From: Oscillospiraceae bacterium
GTDB lineage: Bacteria > Bacillota > Clostridia > Oscillospirales > Ruminococcaceae
NCBI GenBank assembly: GCA_019423445.1
Contig: JAHZBJ010000003.1
Span: forward strand, 1 to 20,552
DNA: 20,552 nt
Reading direction: 5' to 3'
Part shown: one piece after another, positions 15,273 through 20,552 of the stretch
How positions within the stretch are numbered: position 1 is the stretch's first letter
Layout: every line of letters starts with the position of its first letter
Notes under the pieces: model-generated
The model's input: only the letters and a program-made list of their open reading frames with translations
Database searches by the model: none
What the model was told of the DNA's origin: nothing
Made by a program: the position numbers and the translations under genes

Positions 15273-15308
15273 TAAAAAAGACCAAGACACCGTTAAGCAT
15301 CTTGGCCG
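15273..15308 (-). terminator. Rho-independent terminator after the PASTA/small-membrane operon
   Basis: CCAAGA (15282-15287) and TCTTGG (15300-15305) form a 6-bp stem, and the minus strand continues into TCTTTTTT. It lies 25-60 bp past the stop at 15332. The following nuclease genes then need their own promoter, in 15148-15272; a candidate -10 TAGAAT was seen there but no -35. Confidence 0.75.
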
Positions 15309-15331
15309 CGTCAATTATTCAATTTTAGCGT

Positions 15332-15454
15332 TTAGCTGTTGTTTCGAAGATAGCGTATCAAAATCCAAATGAGCCACAATCCTCCGGTACAGAGCACCAA
15401 AATAAAATCCAACAGCAAACCGCCAAAGCCTCGCTTTTTACCATTCTTACTCAT
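15332..15454 (-). CDS. Small hydrophobic membrane protein (40 aa)
   Basis: The start is ATG 15454, 6 bases after AAGGAGG located inside the end of the PASTA gene; the genes overlap by 8 bp. The protein begins with the basic stretch MSKNGKKRGFGG and then has a hydrophobic span LLLDFILVLCTGGLWLIWIL ending in RYLRNNS. It is probably a single membrane span or a hairpin. Translational coupling to the PASTA protein suggests the two act together at the membrane. A role such as superinfection exclusion is conceivable but not shown. Confidence 0.65.
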   Translation of the reverse strand: MSKNGKKRGFGGLLLDFILVLCTGGLWLIWILIRYLRNNS

Positions 15455-16028
15455 TGTGTTCCTCCTTGTCGTTGTTCTTTTTATAAAGAACCGATGGAAT
15501 TTTTCCGACTCCTCGTTTAACAGTATCAGCAACATCCGATACCACTCGCTTTGTTTTTTCTTTCCTCTCAGAACGTCTTATACTTTTTTCAAGCAATAGT
15601 TCTGCTTTTCGTTTTTCGGACTCATTGAACAGACGCTGACTTTCGTCGATAACTTCCTGCGTGATATATAAAACGCGAACGGTAGTTCCTGGTTCAACTT
15701 TCTGCCTTGCTTTTGGCTCAGATTTAATCACCTGATTGTTGATACAGTTTCTATATTTTCCGTCGGCGTCATCAATAAGAGTCGGAGAGAGAACTGCTTT
15801 TAATCCAAGACTTGTTAATATTTCTACAGCTTGCTCAGACGTGGTTCGATATTCCGAAGAATAAAGCTTCGGCACAACGACCAGTTTTTTCCGTTCCTCA
15901 ATCGTCTTGTCCGCATAATCACGAACAGCATCGATGGCAGGTTTGACAAGAGGCACTATGGATGCAGCCATAGCAATGCCTGTTGCAATATTACTTGTGG
16001 TTTTAGGTGTTTTCTTCTCTCCACTCAT
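15447..16028 (-). CDS. Phage PASTA-domain membrane-associated protein
   Basis: This 193-aa protein has an N-terminal hydrophobic helix (about 12-30, SNIATGIAMAASIVPLVKP) and one PASTA-like domain at about 50-122: VVVPKLYSSEY, SEQAVEILTSLGLKAVLSP, IKSEPKARQKVEPGTTVRVLY. A long basic helical tail follows (140-170, rich in Lys/Arg/Glu). PASTA domains normally bind peptidoglycan fragments in serine/threonine kinases and penicillin-binding proteins. An isolated one in a phage element, without kinase or transpeptidase, is unusual. It is preceded by the structured leader RNA described separately and shares a message with the 40-aa membrane protein. The domain sidedness is uncertain: the hydrophobic segment is close to the N-terminus without a clear cleavage site. 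Confidence 0.7.
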   Translation of the reverse strand: MSGEKKTPKTTSNIATGIAMAASIVPLVKPAIDAVRDYADKTIEERKKLVVVPKLYSSEYRTTSEQAVEILTSLGLKAVLSPTLIDDADGKYRNCINNQVIKSEPKARQKVEPGTTVRVLYITQEVIDESQRLFNESEKRKAELLLEKSIRRSERKEKTKRVVSDVADTVKRGVGKIPSVLYKKNNDKEEHNE

Positions 16029-16055
16029 TGTGTCCGTCCCCTTTCAAGAGGGCAA

Positions 16056-16217
16056 TAAAAAAGTGCGCCCCTTATGAGAGACGCACCGAAAAAGTGAATC
16101 CCTCATTATTGCCACACAATCTCAATCAAGTCGCAAAGGACGCATGAGTAAAGAAAGAAAACACTTTTTACCAAAGTAATTTTCCCTTGCAACTTGAAAA
16201 CTATTAGATTGTGTGGT
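16056..16217 (-). ncRNA. Candidate structured leader or small RNA with intrinsic terminator
   Basis: The minus-strand RNA would begin about 7 nt after the -10 at 16224-16229. It would fold into an outer 11-bp stem (CCACACAATCT, 16206-16216 read on the minus strand, with 16112-16122) enclosing a 15-bp stem (16183-16197 with 16126-16140). Two positions of the inner stem are G-U on the minus strand and would be A-C on the plus, which indicates the minus strand is transcribed. A terminator follows: 7-bp stem (16080-16086 with 16063-16069) then six U. GGCAATAA just after the outer stem can instead pair with TTATTGCC across the U-run. No match to a known RNA family was recognised. Confidence 0.7.
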
Positions 16218-16223
16218 TATTAC

Positions 16224-16233
16224 AGTATAGCAC
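16224..16233 (-). promoter_or_regulatory. Extended -10 promoter of the structured RNA / PASTA operon
   Basis: The minus strand reads TGTGCTATACT: TATACT at 16229-16224 with a TGn extension. The -35 region is T-rich with no good hexamer. The predicted start coincides with the beginning of the outer stem of the RNA. Confidence 0.55.
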
Positions 16234-16239
16234 AAAAGC

Positions 16240-16675
16240 CAAAATAAAGAAAGGACTTTATTTGCAAACCACTTGACTTTTTGCTTGATTTGTGGTATGC
16301 ATTTTCGGCTTGTGGCCAAATGCCCACTTTTGTTCGCTTTATTTATTTAAATATTAAAACTTTTTATCGCAATTAAATAAGAAATAAAAGTGGGCAAGTG
16401 GGCTTTTTAGTGGTTTTCCGACACCCAATTTGCGCAAATCGGCCAAAAATGGCCAAAAAACGCCAAAAAAGTGCCGTTTTCAGAAAATGCACCCGATTTT
16501 TTCTGCCCACTTTTGGTTCGCAAAACCGGGCTTTTGCCCACTTTTTTTGGCCAAAAATGAGATTTTTCGTCCGTACAAGCTCCAAAATTTCCCCCAAATT
16601 GGTCGAAGCCCACTTTCACAAAAACAAAAGTGGCCACAATTTTGCAGATTTTCAAAGAGTGTACGGACGTTTTTC
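16240..16675. other. Non-coding region with iteron-like repeats and phased A-tracts (possible origin or operator)
   Basis: I find no supported gene in this 436-bp stretch. The motif GCCCACTTT occurs at 16322, 16505, 16536 and 16608 on the plus strand, and inverted around 16386-16396 and 16396-16403. The copies at 16321-16331 and 16386-16396 form an 11-bp inverted repeat enclosing very AT-rich DNA, with an inner TTATTTAA/TTAAATAA pair. At 16441-16470 three 10-bp units (GGCCAAAAAT, GGCCAAAAAA, CGCCAAAAAA) place A-tracts exactly one helical turn apart. CGTCCGTACA at 16568-16577 is inverted at 16660-16669. Repeats, AT-rich DNA and bending together resemble a replication origin or a multi-site operator. 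Confidence 0.5.
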
Positions 16676-16888
16676 TCATCTCCAAACCCGTCCGGTCTGT
16701 TTGTCAATCAACACAATGCGGCCTTCAATTTCGAAATCAGCAAGCTCACAGATATAAAACAATGTGTGCAGCAGTCTGTGAAATCTTTCGTCTTCCTTAT
16801 CGATGTTCCGCAAAGCCTCGAAAGCCGTTGGGTCAGAATATCCCTCCGAATTCTTTCGAGGGTTGTTTTCACGATTAACGATACCCAT
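16676..16888 (-). CDS. Small phage protein (70 aa), early cluster
   Basis: I start it at ATG 16888, which overlaps the stop of the preceding gene (TGATG) with AAGGAGG 6 bases upstream; a longer ORF starting at 16960 lies inside that gene. The sequence MGIVNRENNPRKNSEGYSDP, then RFHRLLHTLFYICELADFEI, ends DKQTGRVWR. I recognise the form as a common uncharacterised protein in early regions of gut Firmicutes phages. It has no known function and no membrane or signal segment. Confidence 0.7.
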   Translation of the reverse strand: MGIVNRENNPRKNSEGYSDPTAFEALRNIDKEDERFHRLLHTLFYICELADFEIEGRIVLIDKQTGRVWR

Positions 16889-17136
16889 CAGTCCCTCCTT
16901 TGTTTGTTCCATTCCTCGATGTCGATTCCGTATTGTTTCAGCTTGTACGTACACAGCCAAACCATATCGGAATCAGTCATCTCATAGTGTTTAATCAGTT
17001 CGTCCAATCTTACGGCAAAAGTGTCATAGAACTGCTTCAGACGCTTCGGTCCAAAACCAAACTCCTCATGCAAATGCCATAAGATCATGGCGTCAAGTTC
17101 GTTAATCAAGCTTTCATTGATTTTCGGATTTTTCAT
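16888..17136 (-). CDS. Small phage protein (82 aa) with helix-hairpin-like segment
   Basis: The start is ATG 17136, 6 bases after AGGTGG. The mainly helical protein reads LHEEFGFGPKRLKQFYDTFA, followed by ELIKHYEMTDSDMVWLCTYKLKQYGI. The FGFGPKRLKQF part resembles a helix-hairpin-helix-type nucleic-acid-binding segment, but this is weak evidence. Its 5' end overlaps the previous gene by 23 bp and its 3' end the next, so the four early genes form one tightly coupled operon. Function is unknown. Confidence 0.7.
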   Translation of the reverse strand: MKNPKINESLINELDAMILWHLHEEFGFGPKRLKQFYDTFAVRLDELIKHYEMTDSDMVWLCTYKLKQYGIDIEEWNKQRRD

Positions 17137-17419
17137 CAAGATCCACCTGCTTTCTCAAATATCGAACTAGGTTTTCGCATAATTTGCGATGTTCACAGCG
17201 AACAAGAGTATCTGTCATTTCGATAATATAAAAGTTGATTCGTCCGTATTTCGAATTCATCTCTTCCAGATTGGTGATAAGTTTTCCGTTCCTGGTTGCT
17301 TTACCGATGGGCAGCCATCCAGATATAATGCCGGCTCGAATCCATGAAGCGTCTTTTCCATAAACCCTCGCTGCTACGGCTACTGGTACTGAACCAGATG
17401 CAAATATAACTTCATCCAT
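17114..17419 (-). CDS. Excisionase/HTH-like DNA-binding protein
   Basis: The start is ATG 17419, 9 bases after GGAGG. The 101-aa protein begins MDEVIFASGSVPVAVAARVY and continues GKDASWIRAGIISGWLPIGKATRNGKLITNL. The pattern of a helix-turn-helix (AVAARVYGKDASWIRAGI) followed by a wing (WLPIGKATRNGK) fits MerR-like excisionases and small phage regulators. It lies near the divergent integrase, where excisionases often lie. It could control direction of recombination or the integrase promoter; which of these cannot be decided from sequence. Confidence 0.65.
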   Translation of the reverse strand: MDEVIFASGSVPVAVAARVYGKDASWIRAGIISGWLPIGKATRNGKLITNLEEMNSKYGRINFYIIEMTDTLVRCEHRKLCENLVRYLRKQVDLDEKSENQ

Positions 17420-17442
17420 TGGCTTTTGCCTCCTTTCAACTG

Positions 17443-17781
17443 CTATTCTAGGTTAGAAACAGCTTTTAGTGAAAACAACTTAGGTGGAGACAGCCGCCAT
17501 CGGATCATCGTCATTTCACAAGGGTAATCTTCAAAGCCAAGCGTTTCGCAGGTAATAAACCCTTCCAAAACACCGATGATGATTTCTGCTTCGTACTGCT
17601 TGTATGGAAATATAAAGTCCGGAAGTTCCCGATGCATAGCGCTGCATTTTTGGCATCGGAACCTTCGAATATCTACTTTGTTTTTGACGCCGTATTTCGT
17701 CCGTACAATCCTTTTTACGGTGTCGTAATATTTCAACTGCCCGCCACATTTGGGACAGGTTGATTTGCTGTCACTAATCAT
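17443..17781 (-). CDS. Zinc-finger DUF6431-like phage protein
   Basis: This 112-aa protein carries two CxxC pairs: CPKCGG near residue 9 and RFRCQKCSAMHRELPDF near 46, forming a zinc ribbon. The conserved tail YKQYEAEIIIGVLEGFITCE, then EDYPCEMTMIRW, follows. I recognise this as the DUF6431 type, related in form to the N-terminal zinc-binding and helix-turn-helix parts of transposases. It is the first gene of the minus-strand early operon, divergent from the integrase with 113 bp between start codons. GGAGG lies 12 bases before the ATG. A DNA-binding regulatory role is inferred. Confidence 0.7.
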   Translation of the reverse strand: MISDSKSTCPKCGGQLKYYDTVKRIVRTKYGVKNKVDIRRFRCQKCSAMHRELPDFIFPYKQYEAEIIIGVLEGFITCETLGFEDYPCEMTMIRWRLSPPKLFSLKAVSNLE

Positions 17782-17822
17782 ATCTCATCTTTTCCTCCAA
17801 TCGTAGCAAGAAAAGTTGTTGT

Positions 17823-17861
17823 GTGTAGGAGTTGACAATTCCTATACTTATGATATATGAT
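17823..17861 (+). promoter_or_regulatory. Integrase promoter overlapped by an inverted repeat
   Basis: TTGACA (17832-17837) and TATGAT (17856-17861) are 18 bp apart. Arms GTGTAGGAGT (17823-17832) and ATTCCTATAC (17838-17847) form an imperfect inverted repeat (8 of 10 pairs) centred on the -35 box, so a protein bound there would block transcription. The arm sequence also occurs at both element ends. Confidence 0.65.
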
Positions 17862-17894
17862 TACTAATAGCAAATCAATGGAAAGGTGGTCTTT

Positions 17895-19136
17895 ATGCTT
17901 ATAAAATGTCCGGAGTGCGAATTGCAAGTAAGTGATAAAGCTGTTTCCTGTCCGCATTGCGGATATCCGATGCAGACAAGCACTAAATCAAGAAAGCCTC
18001 GAAACAAAAACAACAAGCGACGCCGTTTACCAAACGGGTTCGGACAGATCAGCGAAATTAAAAACCGTAATCTCCGTAATCCTTTCAGGGCGATGGTGAG
18101 TGTAGGAAAATCAGAAAACGGACGCCCAATATGTAAACCTCTGAAACCGGAATCCTATTTTCCCACCTATAATGACGCCTATGCCGCTCTCGTGGAATAT
18201 AACAAGAACCCCTACGATCTTGAGCCGTCTCTTACTGTCAAAGAATTGTACGAACGATGGAAACCGGAATACTTGAAAACTCTGAAGAATGAAGCGAGCG
18301 GCAGAGCAGTAGAATCCGCCTGGGGATATTGTTCGTCCGTGTACAGCATGAGAGTGATTGATGTCCGAGCGCGTCATATAAAAGGCTGTATGGAAGAAGG
18401 GATATCCGTAGTACGAGGAAAAGAACAAACCCCGAGCGCATCAATGAAGAACAAGATTAAGTCACTGTTCAACTTAATGCTCGATTATGCCTTGGAATAT
18501 GAATTGGTGGACCGCAACTATTCGAGAACGTTCAATCTAACCGAAGAAACCATCAAAGAAATCGTGACCGTAAAGAAAGAGCACATACCGTTTACACAAG
18601 AAGAGATGGATTTGCTCTGGCAGCATGTAGATGATAAAATGTATGTAGACGTTATCTTGATTCAGTGCTATTCCGGATGGAGGCCACAGGAAATTGGTTT
18701 GCTGGAGTTGAAAGACGTGGATCTTGAAAATGGTACATTCAGCGGAGGAATGAAAACCGATGCGGGTACTAACCGTGTTGTACCTATCCACTCAAAAATA
18801 AGACACTTGGTAGAACGGCACTATAAAGAGGCTCAGAAAATGGGAAGCGTATATCTGTTCAATTACGCTAATCCAAGCAGCAGGGTCAAAAATACGGCTT
18901 TGACCTACAACAGATATCAAAAGGCTTTTGGAATGATTCGGGACGAACTGAAACTTAATCCGGAGCATAGACCCCATGACGGACGCAAACACTTTGTTAC
19001 CATGGCTAAAAAATACGGCGTTGATGAATACGCCATTAAATATATGGTAGGACATAAGATTTCCGATATAACCGAAAAGGTTTATACACAGAGAGAATTT
19101 GAATGGCTAAAAGACGAAATAGAAAAAATAAAATAG
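17895..19136 (+). CDS. Tyrosine site-specific integrase with N-terminal zinc ribbon
   Basis: I start at ATG 17895 because AAAGGTGG lies 5 bases upstream; an in-frame GTG at 17886 lies inside it. The 413-aa protein begins with a zinc ribbon (CPEC at 5-8, CPHC at 19-22). A basic linker (32-45) and a probable arm-binding domain (46-110, RLPNGFGQISEI.., FRAMVSVGK) follow, then a SAM-like core-binding domain (about 114-215) and the catalytic domain. Active-site residues are all present: Arg263 (GWRPQEI), Lys287, His361 and Arg364 (HDGRKHF), His387 (VGHKIS) and nucleophile Tyr397 (KVYTQRE). It should catalyse integration and, with the excisionase, excision. A hairpin terminator follows. Confidence 0.95.
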   Translation: MLIKCPECELQVSDKAVSCPHCGYPMQTSTKSRKPRNKNNKRRRLPNGFGQISEIKNRNLRNPFRAMVSVGKSENGRPICKPLKPESYFPTYNDAYAALVEYNKNPYDLEPSLTVKELYERWKPEYLKTLKNEASGRAVESAWGYCSSVYSMRVIDVRARHIKGCMEEGISVVRGKEQTPSASMKNKIKSLFNLMLDYALEYELVDRNYSRTFNLTEETIKEIVTVKKEHIPFTQEEMDLLWQHVDDKMYVDVILIQCYSGWRPQEIGLLELKDVDLENGTFSGGMKTDAGTNRVVPIHSKIRHLVERHYKEAQKMGSVYLFNYANPSSRVKNTALTYNRYQKAFGMIRDELKLNPEHRPHDGRKHFVTMAKKYGVDEYAIKYMVGHKISDITEKVYTQREFEWLKDEIEKIK

Positions 19137-19165
19137 CTTGTATTTTTTGCCTATAACAAAGAAAA

Positions 19166-19217
19166 AGCCTCCTCGCAGCGGGACGCCGGTTAAGGCATCC
19201 GATACCACAAGGAGGCT
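19166..19217 (+). terminator. Terminator after the integrase (bidirectional form)
   Basis: AGCCTCCT (19166-19173) and AGGAGGCT (19210-19217) form an 8-bp stem with a 36-nt loop. T-rich sequence follows on the plus strand (TCTCTTTT) and on the minus strand (TTTTTCTTTG). It could insulate the element from the chromosome on this side. Confidence 0.65.
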
Positions 19218-19224
19218 CTCTTTT

Positions 19225-19236
19225 GTATAGGAATAA
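19225..19236 (+). repeat. Candidate right attachment site (GTATAGGAATAA)
   Basis: It matches the left copy (6410-6421) in 11 of 12 positions and is followed by a second decamer copy GTATAGGAGT at 19239-19248, 14 bp downstream in direct orientation. The spacing and number of copies suit integrase or excisionase arm sites as well as a core site. Confidence 0.35.
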
Positions 19237-19248
19237 GTGTATAGGAGT

Positions 19249-19567
19249 AATGCAGGAATGATAGATGAATTACCTACATTTCTCGGCTTTTTCTCACATC
19301 TAACTGCTCTTAAAACCGCGTATTTACTGGGCTTTAGCAGTGGGTAAATTAAGGTAAGTTTCTATATATAATTATAAAAGTAAATACAATGCCTTTATTC
19401 CCCTGAAAAAACAAATTTCCTAGTATTTTCTTTCCTTAAAATAGTACTTTTTTAGAAAGTCGCTTGTTTTTTTAAGATTTGTTCTTCGTTTCTTCATCCT
19501 TTTCTGCTAAAATTCAATATGATATGGTTTGCGTTAGCCAATATCTGTAAAAGAGGAGGCTGTGTAT
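19249..19567 (+). other. AT-rich upstream region of the two-component operon
   Basis: This 319-bp region is strongly AT-rich and shows no gene. It contains runs such as TATATATAATTATAAAAG near 19362-19380. A possible -10 TATGAT lies near 19519-19524, without a convincing -35. AGAGGAGG lies 8 bases before the regulator's ATG. Confidence 0.4.
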
Positions 19568-20263
19568 ATGTCCATGGGAAAGATCCTGGTTGCAGATGAT
19601 GACAAAAACATCTGTGAGTTGCTCCGGCTCTATTTGGAAAAAGAAGGCTACGGGGTAGTTTTGGCCCACGACGGAGAGGCTGCTGTGGAGCAGTTTTTTG
19701 CCGAAAACCCCGACATGGTCCTGTTGGATATCATGATGCCCAAACTGGATGGCTGGCAGGTCTGCCGGGAGATCCGGAAAAAGTCCAACACCCCCATCAT
19801 TATGATCACCGCCAAGGGGGAAACCTTCGACAAGGTCCTGGGGCTGGAACTGGGCGCGGATGACTATGTGGTAAAGCCCTTCGACACCAAGGAGATCGTC
19901 GCCCGGATCAAGGCCGTGCTGCGCCGCTCCTCCGCCCCCGGCGGAGCCGCCGCTGAAGTGAAAGAGGTCTCCTACGACAAACTCATGGTGAACATGACCC
20001 GGTATGAGCTGAAGGTCAACGGCAAAGTGGTGGACACTCCCCCCAAGGAGCTGGAGCTTCTCTTCCACCTGGCCAGCAACCCCAACCGGGTCTACACCCG
20101 GGATCAGCTGCTGGATGAAGTCTGGGGCTTCGAGTATTACGGCGACAGCCGTACCGTAGACGTCCACATCAAACGGCTGCGGGAAAAACTGGAAGGCGTT
20201 TCCGACCAGTGGAGCCTCAAGACCGTCTGGGGCGTAGGCTACAAATTTGAAGTAAAGGAATAG
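19568..20263 (+). CDS. OmpR/PhoB-family response regulator
   Basis: The start is ATG 19568, 8 bases after AGGAGG; an earlier in-frame GTG at 19562 is too close to it. The 231-aa protein has a receiver domain (about 4-120) with the acidic pocket at 10-12, phosphoacceptor Asp54 in LLDIMMPKLDG, Thr81 and Lys103 (VKPFD). A winged-helix domain (about 135-230) follows, with ELELLFHLASNPNRVYTRDQ and TVDVHIKRLREKL. It is phosphorylated by the kinase encoded 13 bp downstream and binds DNA as a dimer. The regulon is unknown; sequence resembles ResD/WalR/PhoP-type regulators, too broad a group for a gene name. Codon use is GC-rich again, marking return to the host chromosome. Confidence 0.93.
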   Translation: MSMGKILVADDDKNICELLRLYLEKEGYGVVLAHDGEAAVEQFFAENPDMVLLDIMMPKLDGWQVCREIRKKSNTPIIMITAKGETFDKVLGLELGADDYVVKPFDTKEIVARIKAVLRRSSAPGGAAAEVKEVSYDKLMVNMTRYELKVNGKVVDTPPKELELLFHLASNPNRVYTRDQLLDEVWGFEYYGDSRTVDVHIKRLREKLEGVSDQWSLKTVWGVGYKFEVKE

Positions 20264-20276
20264 GGGGCCGCCCTCG

Positions 20277-20552
20277 GTGAAAAAGACCCTGTTCAGCAAA
20301 TACTTCTATATCTGCTCCTCCATTATTCTCATCAGCACCGCCTTTTTGGGGGTGGTGCTTTTGGTCTTCGCGGCGCAATATTTTAAAAACGACAAATACA
20401 GCCTTCTGGAACGGAATGTGGAGCAGTCTGTGGCCCTGACCAACCACAACTATGGCACCAACGACTACCTCTACGTGGATTCCACCCGTCTCCAGCCCTA
20501 CTATCAGCTTCAGGGGCAGGCCATCGACGCTGACAGCTTTTTGGTAAACCTG
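20277..20552 (+). CDS. Sensor histidine kinase, N-terminal part (cut by window edge)
   Basis: It starts at GTG 20277, 13 bp after the regulator's stop, and is open to the end of the window (92 codons). The protein starts with a short basic stretch KKTLFSKYFYICSS, then a membrane span IILISTAFLGVVLLVFAA, and goes on with an extracytoplasmic stretch (KNDKYSLLERNVEQSVALTN). This is the standard layout of a sensor kinase before its HAMP and kinase domains, which lie outside the window. The pairing with the OmpR-type regulator supports the call. The signal sensed cannot be inferred. Confidence 0.85.
   Translation, partial: MKKTLFSKYFYICSSIILISTAFLGVVLLVFAAQYFKNDKYSLLERNVEQSVALTNHNYGTNDYLYVDSTRLQPYYQLQGQAIDADSFLVNL

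Larger units (their letters stand above)
6410..19236. mobile_element. Integrated phage-derived element (12.8 kb) carrying a diversity-generating retroelement
   Basis: The boundaries are inferred from four things: the tyrosine integrase at the right end, phage-type genes from 6443 onward, an abrupt fall in GC and change in codon use relative to both flanks, and an imperfect 12-bp direct repeat (6410-6421 and 19225-19236). All genes except the integrase lie on the minus strand. It encodes integrase, an excisionase-like protein, nucleases, tail-fibre-type proteins, a DGR and a holin-like protein, but no terminase, portal, capsid, tape measure, tail tube or endolysin. It sits in the intergenic space between the divergent secreted-protein and response-regulator genes and interrupts no gene. 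The exact ends are uncertain by tens of bases. Confidence 0.75.

Noticed and set aside
16122..16319. 65-codon minus frame over the structured RNA
   Set aside because: It begins without a ribosome binding site upstream of the predicted promoter and runs through the stems.
16398..16757. Overlapping frames of 75-185 codons on both strands in the non-coding stretch
   Set aside because: Low-complexity Lys/Phe/Gln/Ala-rich translations, no ribosome binding sites, and frames run through the repeats and A-tracts.
16566..17709. 14-bp exact match TTTCGTCCGTACAA at 16566 and 17696
   Set aside because: About one such match is expected by chance in a window of this size, and one copy lies within the DUF6431-like coding sequence.
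1..20552. CRISPR arrays, tRNA or rRNA genes, insertion sequences
   Set aside because: No regularly spaced repeats, no cloverleaf-like or rRNA sequence at the element ends, and no transposase with terminal inverted repeats were found. The DUF6431-like protein has only a transposase-like zinc-finger form.

Overview
The window reads as a Gram-positive gut bacterium of the Oscillospirales type (Flavonifractor/Lawsonibacter-like; inferred from protein style, strong AAGGAGG ribosome binding sites and GC-rich codon use). GC-rich chromosomal flanks surround a visibly more AT-rich integrated phage-derived element.

Left flank (1-6409): a HAD-family nucleotidase running off the left edge and murA (both minus), a membrane-anchored S41/PDZ peptidase-like gene (plus) whose catalytic serine position holds glycine, and a large secreted beta-helix protein (minus). 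Right flank (19237-20552): an OmpR/PhoB-type response regulator followed by the start of its histidine kinase.

Central element (about 6410-19236, 12.8 kb). At its right end is a zinc-ribbon tyrosine integrase (plus). All other genes are on the minus strand: a four-gene early cluster (zinc-finger DUF6431-like protein, excisionase/HTH-like protein, two small phage proteins); a 650-bp non-coding region; a PASTA-domain protein and a 40-aa membrane protein; two PD-(D/E)XK nucleases (VRR-NUC and RecB/Cas4-like); a truncated phage structural protein; and a tail-fibre/host-recognition cassette ending with a holin-like protein and several small tail-region genes. No terminase, portal, capsid, tape measure, endolysin or obvious repressor is present, so this is either a heavily deleted prophage or a compact element that kept its receptor-binding module.

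The core of the cassette is a complete diversity-generating retroelement (DGR): a C-type-lectin-fold target protein with a 3' variable repeat (VR), a template repeat (TR) 214 bp away, a roughly 130-nt spacer, and a reverse transcriptase with the DGR-type LGxxxSQ motif and YMDD. Over 105 aligned positions TR and VR differ at 19 sites, and all 19 are adenines in the TR sense strand (12 A to G, 5 A to T, 2 A to C). No Avd-like accessory gene was recognised.

A second, less expected signal is a structured RNA candidate at 16056-16217 (minus), upstream of the PASTA gene. It has nested 11-bp and 15-bp stems, the latter with two G-U pairs that exist only on the minus strand, then an intrinsic terminator and a possible competing antiterminator, and it starts just after an extended -10 promoter. 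The adjacent non-coding DNA carries an iteron-like GCCCACTTT repeat and three A-tracts phased at exactly 10 bp. A GTRTAGGART motif recurs at both element ends and around the integrase promoter.
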